Source: an uncultured Bacteroidota bacterium (lineage in GTDB: Bacteria > Bacteroidota > Bacteroidia > Chitinophagales > Chitinophagaceae). Taken from it: a stretch of DNA of 23,117 nucleotides. The notes beneath the pieces are model-generated. The model saw only the letters and a program-made list of their open reading frames with translations. It had not been told where the DNA came from and searched no databases. The stretch covers positions 1-23,117 of the forward strand of contig CAIRNW010000351.1 of NCBI GenBank assembly GCA_903879995.1, read 5' to 3'. Numbering within the stretch: position 1 is the stretch's first letter; each line of letters starts with the position of its first letter. The translations under genes and the position numbers were made by a program. This document shows, one piece after another, positions 13,846-21,557 of the stretch.

Positions 13846-16227
13846 ATGAAAAATCGTTTTATCAAAAAAGTAGCTGTGCTGGGAAGTGGGGTGATGGGCT
13901 CTCGTATTGCTTGCCATTTTGCAGGCACAGGCCATGAAGTGTTGTTATTGGACATTGTACCGAAAGATGTGCTTGCGGGTGCGTCTGCAAGCGATAGAAA
14001 TAAAATTGTGAACGATGCCTTACAAGCCACGTTAAAATCCTCCCCTTCTCCCCTATTTGAAAAACAATTTGCAAAAAATATTAAAACTGGAAATTTTGAG
14101 GATGACTTAGCTCAAATTATACAGGCTGACTGGGTGATAGAAGTAGTAGTAGAGCAGCTGGAAATAAAAAAACAACTATTCGATAAGGTTGAGCAGTTTC
14201 GAAAACCCGGCACGCTAATCAGTTCAAATACATCGGGCATTCCAATTCACTCCATGCTGGAGGGACGTAGCGAGGATTTCAAAAAACACTTTTGTGGAAC
14301 ACATTTTTTTAATCCCCCACGCTACTTGCGTTTATTAGAAATTATACCAACCCCATTCACTGATCCCGCGATTGTTGATTTTCTGTTATCCTACGGAGAC
14401 AAGCAACTGGGTAAAACCACTGTACTCTGTAAAGACACGCCTGCATTTATTGCTAACCGTATTGGCGTTTTCAGTATGATGGCCATCATGCACATAAAAG
14501 AAAAATTGAAGTTAACTATCGACGAAATTGATGCACTGACTGGCCCAATCATTGGAAGACCCAAGTCCGCTACTTTTAGAACAGCAGATGTAGTAGGTAT
14601 TGATACATTGGTTAAAGTAGCACAGGGAGTAGCCCTGAACTGTCCTGATGATGAATCTCGGCATTTATTCAAGATTCCTCACTGGCTTGAAAAAATGGTA
14701 GCCAACCAGTGGTTGGGAGATAAAACAGGAAAGGGATTTTTTCAGAAACTAAAAACCAATGAGGGTAAGAAAGAAATTCTGACCTTGGATTTGGAAACAC
14801 TAGAATACAAACCCAGACAGAAACCAAAGTTTCCTTCACTGGATGCTGCTAAACTGCTGGAGGACTTACCAAGTCGTATCAAACTGTTGCATCATGCCAC
14901 TGATAAAGCTGGTGATTTTTTTCAACAATTACATGCACACCTATTTTCTTACATCGCACTTCGGATTCCTGAAATTAGTGATGAGCTGTATCGAATAGAT
15001 GATGCCATGAAGGCGGGCTTTGGTTGGGAAATAGGAGCATTTGAAACATGGGATTTATTAGGCATTGAAACAATAATCAACCTATTGGAAAAGCACCAAC
15101 TACCCGTGGCACCCTGGGTATCAACAATGGTGGCAGCAGGCAATAAACAGTTTTACAAAATTGAGAACGGACAGCGCACTTGTTACGATCCCCTCACCAA
15201 GCAATACAAACCGCTACCCGGTGGGGATGAATTTCTTTTGATTAGTCATCGGAGCGATAAAACAGTTTGGAGCAATGCCAGTTGCAAATTGGTTGATCTG
15301 GGTCACGAGGTCCTGGGACTTCAATGGAATACTAAAATGGGAAGTATCGGGGGTGAAGTACTAGCTGGTATTCAAACTGCCATTGAGAAAGCAGAGGCAA
15401 ATTACAAAGGACTTGTCATTGCTAACGAGGGTCCCAATTTTTCTGCCGGAGCCAATGTGGGAATGATTTTTATGATGGCGGTTGAACAAGAGTATGACGA
15501 ACTGAATATGGCCATTCGATATTTCCAACAAACAATGATGCGGGTGCGCTATTCCGCAGTTCCCGTAGTAGTAGCCCCTCACGGGTTAACGCTCGGTGGC
15601 GGATGCGAACTTAATTTACATGCCGATCAATGTTTTCCTGCAGCGGAAACTTACACAGGATTAGTTGAGTTGGGCGTGGGCTTAATTCCCGGAGGGGGCG
15701 GAACCAAAGAATTTGTATTACGTGCAGGTAAAGAAATTCATAGTGATGAACCTGAAATGAATACATTGAAAAATAGATTCATGACTATTGCAACCGCCAA
15801 GGTTGGAACCTCTGCGCATGAGGCTTTTTTACTGGGTATATATAGAAAAGGGATTGATGAAATCATTTTAAATCCTAGTCGAAGAATTGCCCATGCTAAA
15901 CAAGCCGTACTTCAATTACACCAGGCTGGATATACAAAACCACTGGAAGAAACCGCTATACCTGTGCTTGGAAGAGCGGGATTAGGTCCTTTACTTGCAG
16001 GAATACATGCGATGAAAACAGCTGGCTATGCCACGGAGCATGATGCGTTAGTGGCTAAAAAATTAGCAACGGTTATGTGCGGTGGTGATTTGAGTGAACC
16101 CACCACGGTTGATGAACAGTATTTACTTGACTTGGAAAGGGAGGCTTTCCTTTCACTCTGTGGGGAGAAAAAAACGCTGGAGAGAATACAAAGTGTATTG
16201 ACCAGTGGGAGACCGATTCGCAATTAA
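13846..16227 (+). CDS. Bifunctional 3-hydroxyacyl-CoA dehydrogenase / enoyl-CoA hydratase (FadN-like)
   Basis: A 793-residue beta-oxidation enzyme with the dehydrogenase first and the hydratase last, the order of Bacillus FadN and opposite to E. coli FadB. The NAD site VAVLGSGVMGSRIACHFA is at 9-26, the dehydrogenase catalytic His153 lies in GTHFFNP, and KDTPAFIANRIG at 196-207 is the usual dehydrogenase block. The hydratase part begins near 460: the oxyanion segment is NFSAGAN (531-537), with GGGCEL giving Glu588 and VELGVGLIPGGGG giving Glu608, the two expected acids. It should convert enoyl-CoA to 3-ketoacyl-CoA. Unusually, no thiolase or acyl-CoA dehydrogenase gene is adjacent, so this copy stands alone. 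Its stop overlaps that of the converging epimerase gene by 4 bases. Family sure; the exact orthologue name less so. Confidence 0.92.
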   Translation: MKNRFIKKVAVLGSGVMGSRIACHFAGTGHEVLLLDIVPKDVLAGASASDRNKIVNDALQATLKSSPSPLFEKQFAKNIKTGNFEDDLAQIIQADWVIEVVVEQLEIKKQLFDKVEQFRKPGTLISSNTSGIPIHSMLEGRSEDFKKHFCGTHFFNPPRYLRLLEIIPTPFTDPAIVDFLLSYGDKQLGKTTVLCKDTPAFIANRIGVFSMMAIMHIKEKLKLTIDEIDALTGPIIGRPKSATFRTADVVGIDTLVKVAQGVALNCPDDESRHLFKIPHWLEKMVANQWLGDKTGKGFFQKLKTNEGKKEILTLDLETLEYKPRQKPKFPSLDAAKLLEDLPSRIKLLHHATDKAGDFFQQLHAHLFSYIALRIPEISDELYRIDDAMKAGFGWEIGAFETWDLLGIETIINLLEKHQLPVAPWVSTMVAAGNKQFYKIENGQRTCYDPLTKQYKPLPGGDEFLLISHRSDKTVWSNASCKLVDLGHEVLGLQWNTKMGSIGGEVLAGIQTAIEKAEANYKGLVIANEGPNFSAGANVGMIFMMAVEQEYDELNMAIRYFQQTMMRVRYSAVPVVVAPHGLTLGGGCELNLHADQCFPAAETYTGLVELGVGLIPGGGGTKEFVLRAGKEIHSDEPEMNTLKNRFMTIATAKVGTSAHEAFLLGIYRKGIDEIILNPSRRIAHAKQAVLQLHQAGYTKPLEETAIPVLGRAGLGPLLAGIHAMKTAGYATEHDALVAKKLATVMCGGDLSEPTTVDEQYLLDLEREAFLSLCGEKKTLERIQSVLTSGRPIRN

Positions 16228-17150
16228 GTGAAAGAGGCCAATGCAGATTGAATCAACGGATAACGAAATCGAAAACCCGTATCCATAATTTTTTGAGCAC
16301 TGACAGTAGTACTCTTTAATACTTCCACACTCATCTCTCCCATCACTACTTGTAATAAAAAAGCGGGTACACGAATTGGAACAAAATAGCGACGGCGGAG
16401 TTTTGCCAGCGTAAGAATTAATTCTTGATTAGTCACAGGTGCTGGAGACACGGCATTATAAATACCTTTCAATTCAGTTGATTGAATGGCATACGCAAAT
16501 AGCAAAACCAGATCCTCCAGATGCACCCAACTAATTTTTTGATTTCCGTTTCCTAAAATAGTTGCAACACCCCAATTCAATGGCTTTATGAACTCACGCA
16601 AGGCTCCTCCCTCAGGCGTCAACACGATGCCTATTCGAAATGTAACTACACGTATACCCAGTTTGTCAAGTGTGGCTGTGCTATTCTCCCAATCTTTACA
16701 GGTAGAACCTAAAAAATCATGATAAGCAGGTGCCTCCTCGGTAAATGGTAAATTTTTTTCAGTATCCGGGCCGTACCAGCCAATGGCTGAGGCATTCACC
16801 ACTGTTTTAACGTGATGTGGAAGTTGCTGTAATGCATGAACTATACAATGACCGGCCCTCACTCGACTGTCTCTGATTTCTTTTTTTCGTGAGACGCTCC
16901 AACGCTTATCAGCTACTCCTGCTCCTGCTAAATTAATAATATGGTCAGCGATTTGCAAGATGGCAGGATCAATTTGATTCAACGATGGATCCCAATAAGA
17001 ATAATTGAGCGTTGATGACGCTGCAATTGAAGCAGAAGCTTTCGTTTTATTTCTTGTTAATATAATTACACGATATCCCTTCTCCAATAAATGCGTGGTC
17101 AAAGCTTTTCCAACCAACCCTGTTCCCCCTGTGATTAAAATAGTTTCCAT
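16224..17150 (-). CDS. TIGR01777-family NAD(P)-dependent epimerase (YfcH/SDR39U1-like)
   Basis: A 308-residue extended short-chain dehydrogenase/reductase-like protein. The nucleotide-binding GGTGLVG is at 8-14, followed by LTRN after the second strand. NLAGAGVADKRW (73-84) and ASAIGWYG (120-127) are the family's hallmark blocks, with FRIGIVL and SWVHLEDL further on. The last 50 residues match the DUF1731-type tail (RVPAFLLQVVMGEM). The natural substrate of the family is not established. I chose the ATG at 17150; an in-frame TTG at 17162 lies inside the promoter motif. A promoter sits 9 bases upstream, wedged against the ftsZ terminator. Its stop is formed from the same TTAA that ends the converging beta-oxidation gene. 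Confidence 0.9.
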   Translation of the reverse strand: METILITGGTGLVGKALTTHLLEKGYRVIILTRNKTKASASIAASSTLNYSYWDPSLNQIDPAILQIADHIINLAGAGVADKRWSVSRKKEIRDSRVRAGHCIVHALQQLPHHVKTVVNASAIGWYGPDTEKNLPFTEEAPAYHDFLGSTCKDWENSTATLDKLGIRVVTFRIGIVLTPEGGALREFIKPLNWGVATILGNGNQKISWVHLEDLVLLFAYAIQSTELKGIYNAVSPAPVTNQELILTLAKLRRRYFVPIRVPAFLLQVVMGEMSVEVLKSTTVSAQKIMDTGFRFRYPLIQSALASFT

Positions 17151-17159
17151 AGTAAGGAG

Positions 17160-17191
17160 CAAAGGTACAAGGGTTGAGGATCCTGCATAAA
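17160..17191 (-). promoter_or_regulatory. Putative promoter of the epimerase gene, abutting the ftsZ terminator
   Basis: The minus strand reads TTTA (17191-17188), 20 bases, then TACCTTTG (17167-17160), an exact -7 motif with a 3-of-4 match at -33. Nine bases separate it from the ATG. The -33 element includes the last T residues of the terminator T-tract. Confidence 0.5.
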
Positions 17192-17217
17192 AAAACCTCC
17201 CGGACTAATCCGGGAGG
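17189..17217 (-). terminator. Intrinsic terminator after ftsZ
   Basis: On the minus strand the perfect 9-pair, GC-rich stem CCTCCCGGA-TTAG-TCCGGGAGG is followed at once by seven T residues (17195-17189). This is a textbook rho-independent terminator oriented to end the murG-murC-ftsQ-ftsA-ftsZ transcript, 58 bases past the ftsZ stop codon. Confidence 0.9.
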
Positions 17218-17243
17218 AACAACTAAAAACAGACCTACTTATG

Positions 17244-17269
17244 TCACTTCACACTTTCGAGTGAAGTGA
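17244..17269 (-). repeat. Perfect inverted repeat just after the ftsZ stop (3' UTR hairpin)
   Basis: TCACTTCAC and GTGAAGTGA form a perfect 9-pair stem around an 8-base loop, beginning 6 bases after the ftsZ stop codon. No T-tract follows, so it is not itself an intrinsic terminator. With the terminator further on, it makes a double-hairpin 3' end. It could protect the mRNA or bind a protein. Confidence 0.6.
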
Positions 17270-17275
17270 GCTTCT

Positions 17276-19129
17276 TTAATCAGGTTTTTTCCCATTTAAG
17301 AAACTATTCAGTGTACTAATAGGTCCTTGCTTTGAAGGATCCTCTTTCACTTCATAGTTACTATAAAAGTTCTCAATCTGAGTCTTAGAGTTATACATTT
17401 CCATGTTCTGACGAATGTATGCGGGAATTGTTTCAAACTCATTGTTAGGATCCGCCGCATTAACATTAAAAGACAAATTGCGAAGTTTCTGCAAACGTTC
17501 AGCAGCACGACGCTGTTGGGCAATAGTCTCGTCTTCCACCGGAAGCTCCAGCGCTTCAGCCGGCGAAGTACGATGCAATTCAAATAACAATGGTGTTGCG
17601 GGTGCTGGGTCCTCCTCTTTCTCCACTAATTTCATTTCGAACATTTCAGCAACCTCCTCAGTTACTGGAGTAGTGGGGATCGATTGAACTACAGGAGCAA
17701 CTTCCTCCTCAAATTGAATTTGAACAGGTGCAGCAACAGGTTCCGGTGTAACTAAGGCTATGGCGGAATCAGCCTCTACGGGTGCTGCAGTTTCAGCATA
17801 AATATTTGCAGGACGTGCTAGATACCCACCAGAAATCACTGGAGTACTTGGAGTGGGTTCTGGCATAATTACAGCAGCTGCCAAGAAAGTTGCCTCAGTT
17901 TCTACGAGTGGTGCCGGCTGCTCTTCCACTAACTTGGGCATAAGGTCTGTTGCAATAGTTTCCTGTTCTGTAAAAGTTGATTCTGTGGGAGCCACTACAA
18001 CAACTTCAGCCGTTGGTGTTTCGGTAGGCGTCTCCGCAGGTGGATCCGCTTGCATCACTGGAGGTGTTGGAACATGGATTGGCTCAGGTTGTCCCAATAC
18101 CATCACAATCTTTTCCTCCTCCTGCACTTTTGCACGTGCGGGAGCAGCAGGCGTAATTCCATCCTTATGCTCAAATCCGGTTGCAATCAAGGTGATCGCA
18201 AGCTTATCACCAAGGTTATCGTCGTATCCCATTCCTAAAATAACATCGGTATTCTCCCCAGCTCTCGTTAACAATAGTTGTTGTATGATCTCAACTTCAT
18301 CCATGGTATATTCATGCTCGCCACGAGCAGAATTAATATTGATTAATATCCACTTTGCACCCAGAATATCATTATCGCTAAGTAAGGGCGAACTTAAAGC
18401 TTCCTCTAAGGCAAGCTGAGCACGATTCTGACCTGCTACCAGTGCATGTCCCAGAATGGCTCTTCCACCATTACGCATGACTGTACATACATCGGCAAAG
18501 TCAACATTAATCTGACCAGTACTATTGATTACATCCGTAATACAACGTGCAGCAGTGGCTAACACATTATCAGCTTTCTCAAAAGCTTCACGCATTTTAA
18601 GATTTCCAAATTGATGTCTTAGCTTGTCATTACTGATAATTAGTAATGTATCAACCTGAGTACGTAATTGTCTGATACCTTCCTCTGCCTGCTGCAATCG
18701 CTTCTTGCCTTCGTAAGCAAATGGAGTAGTAACTATACCAACAGTGAGTATTCCCATTTCTTTGCAAATTTTTGCAATGATGGGAGCGCCTCCTGTACCG
18801 GTACCACCACCCATGCCAGCTGTGATAAATACCATTTTGGTATTTACCTCCAGAATACGACGTACTTCCTCTAGCGACTCCTCTGTGGCTTGGCGTCCAA
18901 TCTCGGGATTGGCGCCCGCACCCAATCCTTGCGTTAGCAAGGGACCGAGTTGAATTCGATTAGGTACTCCGCTTATCGCCAGCGCCTGCGCATCTGTATT
19001 ACAGATCACAAAATTGACACCCTCGATGTGCTGATTAAACATGTAGTTGACGGCGTTGCTTCCACCACCGCCCACTCCAATCACTTTGATGATGGAGGAT
19101 TTTTCAGTAGGAAGATCAAATTGAATCAT
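17276..19129 (-). CDS. ftsZ: FtsZ, tubulin-like cell division GTPase with a long C-terminal linker
   Basis: FtsZ polymerises at midcell into the ring that directs septal wall synthesis. The GTPase and polymerisation core spans about 10-325: GVGGGGSNAVNYM at 18-30, the tubulin signature GGGTGTGG at 107-114, and the T7 loop NVDFADV at 208-214 (Asp210, Asp213). At 617 residues it is far longer than E. coli FtsZ (383). The extra length is a Pro/Ala/Glu/Val-rich linker of about 235 residues (331-565). A charged helix (about 536-552, QQRRAAERLQKLR) comes next, then the conserved C-terminal peptide IPAYIRQ at 568-574. A further 43 residues end in NSFLNGKKPD. The gene follows ftsA by 48 bases, is last in the dcw transcript, and is followed by a hairpin and a strong terminator. 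Confidence 0.98.
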   Translation of the reverse strand: MIQFDLPTEKSSIIKVIGVGGGGSNAVNYMFNQHIEGVNFVICNTDAQALAISGVPNRIQLGPLLTQGLGAGANPEIGRQATEESLEEVRRILEVNTKMVFITAGMGGGTGTGGAPIIAKICKEMGILTVGIVTTPFAYEGKKRLQQAEEGIRQLRTQVDTLLIISNDKLRHQFGNLKMREAFEKADNVLATAARCITDVINSTGQINVDFADVCTVMRNGGRAILGHALVAGQNRAQLALEEALSSPLLSDNDILGAKWILININSARGEHEYTMDEVEIIQQLLLTRAGENTDVILGMGYDDNLGDKLAITLIATGFEHKDGITPAAPARAKVQEEEKIVMVLGQPEPIHVPTPPVMQADPPAETPTETPTAEVVVVAPTESTFTEQETIATDLMPKLVEEQPAPLVETEATFLAAAVIMPEPTPSTPVISGGYLARPANIYAETAAPVEADSAIALVTPEPVAAPVQIQFEEEVAPVVQSIPTTPVTEEVAEMFEMKLVEKEEDPAPATPLLFELHRTSPAEALELPVEDETIAQQRRAAERLQKLRNLSFNVNAADPNNEFETIPAYIRQNMEMYNSKTQIENFYSNYEVKEDPSKQGPISTLNSFLNGKKPD

Positions 19130-19177
19130 TGGAAGTTGGTTTTCGAATTTTTAGTGGGTTAGTTTAGTTCGTTTGTA

Positions 19178-20554
19178 TTAGAGGTGACGATCTTCTTCTT
19201 CTTTGAAGAGATCAATAATGCGGTCTTTGAACTTACTCCAGAATCCAGTCAGATTCCTTCGCTTACGCATTTGCTCTTCACTAACAGTTTCAGGTTCTGC
19301 AGTATCCACCACTTCCCCGGCAGCCGTTTTACGTAACGTAGTGGGTACATCCACTTTACGATATCCTTTGTCAAACTCTTTACGATTGTGTTCGAAATCG
19401 TCATACCCTTTTAAGATCAAACCAATACAAGTTGAATAGGTTGGCTTAGAGAGTTCTTCGATATGACCCGCAGCTAGATGTTCGTTGGGGAAACCAATAC
19501 GTGCATTCAACCCGGTAACATACTCAGTTAATTGAATCAAGTGCTTAAGTTGAGACCCTCCACCTGTTAGCACAATACCACCATTTAATGCTTTGTTATC
19601 CAAGCCAACCTGCTTTAAGTGATAGGTAACAAAATCCATGATCTCACTCATTCTGGCTTGGATAATATTGGCCAGATTTTTAACACTGATTTCTTTGGCA
19701 GGCATACCTCTCAATCCAGGAATAGTGATATAAGCATTAGACTTTGCTTCATTGGCTAATGCAGATCCAAACTGCACTTTCATTTGCTCTGCCTGGGTGC
19801 GTAATACGCCTAATCCTGATTTGATATCATTGGTAATATTTTCCCCAGCAAAAGGAATAACTGCAGTATGTTTTAAAATTCCCTCGTTGAAAACAGCCAA
19901 ATCAGTAGTACCCCCACCAATATCTACAATGGCAACTCCCGCTTCGAGATCCTCTTGTGCCATAACAGCAGCAGAAGAAGCGAGTGGTTGCAATACCAGG
20001 TCCTTCGTATGCAAGCCAGCTTTTTCAACACTACGGTTAATATTACGGATTGCATTTTTATCTCCGGTAATGATATGGAAATTAGCTCCAATTTTTACCC
20101 CACCATATCCTATAGGATTTGCGATGTTGGGGATATTGTCCACTGTAAACTCCTGCGGAATTACATCAATGATCTGGTCACCCGCAGGAATATAAGTTTT
20201 ATACTGGTCATCAATCAACTTATCAATTTCATGCTGACTCACTTCCTCATCAGTTCGATGACGGACCATGTCTCCACGCGTTTGTAAACTCTTAATATGA
20301 TGACCCGCAATACCAACATAAACTTCACCAATCTCTAAATTGGGATTAGATGCAAAACAATTATCTAGGGCTGTGCGGATCGCTTTGATGGTTTCATCAA
20401 TGTTAAGCACTTGCCCATGTTTTACACCATTGGAATTGGCCTTGCCAAATCCTAAAATCTCGAGTTTGCCATACTCGTTTTTACGACCGGCAATCACAGC
20501 GATCTTGGTGGTACCGATGTCCAGACCGACAATGATGGGGTTTTCGTTGTTCAT
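19178..20554 (-). CDS. ftsA: FtsA, actin-like membrane tether of the division ring
   Basis: FtsA binds the C-terminal peptide of FtsZ, anchors it to the membrane and recruits later divisome proteins. The 458 residues show the actin-fold ATP-binding motifs: GLDIGTTKIAVIAG at 10-23, VDIGGGTTDLAVF at 210-222, and the adenosine-type LTGGGSQL at 329-336. The 1C subdomain typical of FtsA (SHS2) lies at about 85-165. The C-terminus carries a linker and an amphipathic membrane-binding helix, GFWSKFKDRIIDLFKEE, at 437-453, as expected. The gene starts with ATG at 20554, 13 bases after the ftsQ stop, and precedes ftsZ by 48 bases. All parts look intact. Confidence 0.97.
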   Translation of the reverse strand: MNNENPIIVGLDIGTTKIAVIAGRKNEYGKLEILGFGKANSNGVKHGQVLNIDETIKAIRTALDNCFASNPNLEIGEVYVGIAGHHIKSLQTRGDMVRHRTDEEVSQHEIDKLIDDQYKTYIPAGDQIIDVIPQEFTVDNIPNIANPIGYGGVKIGANFHIITGDKNAIRNINRSVEKAGLHTKDLVLQPLASSAAVMAQEDLEAGVAIVDIGGGTTDLAVFNEGILKHTAVIPFAGENITNDIKSGLGVLRTQAEQMKVQFGSALANEAKSNAYITIPGLRGMPAKEISVKNLANIIQARMSEIMDFVTYHLKQVGLDNKALNGGIVLTGGGSQLKHLIQLTEYVTGLNARIGFPNEHLAAGHIEELSKPTYSTCIGLILKGYDDFEHNRKEFDKGYRKVDVPTTLRKTAAGEVVDTAEPETVSEEQMRKRRNLTGFWSKFKDRIIDLFKEEEDRHL

Positions 20555-20567
20555 AGGGATGTTGTTT

Positions 20568-21557
20568 TTAGTTGTTTATTTTTTTATTGGATTTTTGAGG
20601 TAACGCCGCTGAATCAAGCGGTAAACTATTTTTCATTTCGGTGGTAACCGAAATCGTATCGTCTGCTAACAGGGGTTGTAAAGGCTTGGGCAAATAGCGA
20701 ATCACGGTATCCAACTCGGCGGCTCGAGATTGCGCTAATAACTGCTCTACACTGCGACGTAACCGAATGGAATCAACGCGTGTTCCAGCACCATAAGATG
20801 CAACAATCTGGTTATTGAAACGTAAATCAATAACACGATATCGATCAAATCCCGTTTTTACTAAAACTTGCTGATAGAACAGCATCAGCTTTTTCAGCTG
20901 TTGCTGAAAATCCTCCCCATCCTGTAGCCGAACAACATGGTTACCAATTACGGGAATCATTTCCCAAGTTCCATCAGGCAAGCGGTCAAATTGAGCAGCT
21001 TGTGCAGACCAAAAGCTATCCAGCACAATTTGTTGTGCCATGTCACGTATACGCAGGTAGAATAAACTATCTTTTATTTTACTTCCGGTGCTTACTGGTA
21101 AACCTGTAAATACGGGTACTTTTACCGTGCGATGCATCGCTAATGGCATGGGCAGACCTAATTCATCTAGATATAGCGACTGTCCAGCTTGTGTAAACAA
21201 TCGGGCTACTGGCGTCTTTTCAGTGATACCCACATGAAGAATGTCCTTATTATCAAAATAAAGTTGTGCCCCCCGAATCCAAGGATGTTGCTTTAACCCC
21301 TCCTCCACTTTTCTCAATTTGAGGACAGACAGTAACTCCCCTTTGACTCCCTCTGTATGTTGACGTAATAATCGTTCAATCGAGTCCTCGTTTAAAAATG
21401 AGCCCCCGTATTGCCCTTTTATCTCGATGGTATAATCGCGAAACCGCTCTTGATTTCTTCTTCCAATCGCTGCGCCTAGGAGTAAAATCATTCCCGTTCC
21501 GATTCCAGTCCAGAACAGTATAAATAAAATACGTTGTATGGTCTTTTTTAGTTGCAC
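20568..21557 (-). CDS. ftsQ: FtsQ-like cell division protein
   Basis: A bitopic inner-membrane divisome protein that in other bacteria links FtsA-side and FtsB/FtsL-side components. One membrane helix is at about 10-31 after a short basic cytoplasmic tail. A POTRA-type domain follows at about 40-115 (EDSIERLLR, VEEGLKQHPWIRGAQLYF), then the FtsQ beta domain with EKTPVARL and YLDELGLPMPL. The tail is Ser/Pro/Lys-rich. Its 329 residues are somewhat longer than E. coli FtsQ (276). The start is a GTG at 21557-21555 that overlaps the end of murC by 10 bases; no ATG fits before the membrane helix. Its place between murC and ftsA supports the call, since sequence conservation in this family is weak. 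Confidence 0.9.
   Translation of the reverse strand: MQLKKTIQRILFILFWTGIGTGMILLLGAAIGRRNQERFRDYTIEIKGQYGGSFLNEDSIERLLRQHTEGVKGELLSVLKLRKVEEGLKQHPWIRGAQLYFDNKDILHVGITEKTPVARLFTQAGQSLYLDELGLPMPLAMHRTVKVPVFTGLPVSTGSKIKDSLFYLRIRDMAQQIVLDSFWSAQAAQFDRLPDGTWEMIPVIGNHVVRLQDGEDFQQQLKKLMLFYQQVLVKTGFDRYRVIDLRFNNQIVASYGAGTRVDSIRLRRSVEQLLAQSRAAELDTVIRYLPKPLQPLLADDTISVTTEMKNSLPLDSAALPQKSNKKINN

Noticed and set aside
17853..18419. A 188-codon open frame on the plus strand opposite ftsZ, rich in Ser, Val and Thr.
   Set aside because: It is the mirror of the Pro/Ala/Glu-rich FtsZ linker, with low-complexity composition, no domain and no promoter; FtsZ on the other strand is certain.
19752..20195. A 147-codon plus-strand open frame opposite ftsA.
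   Set aside because: No recognisable motif; ftsA fully explains the stretch.
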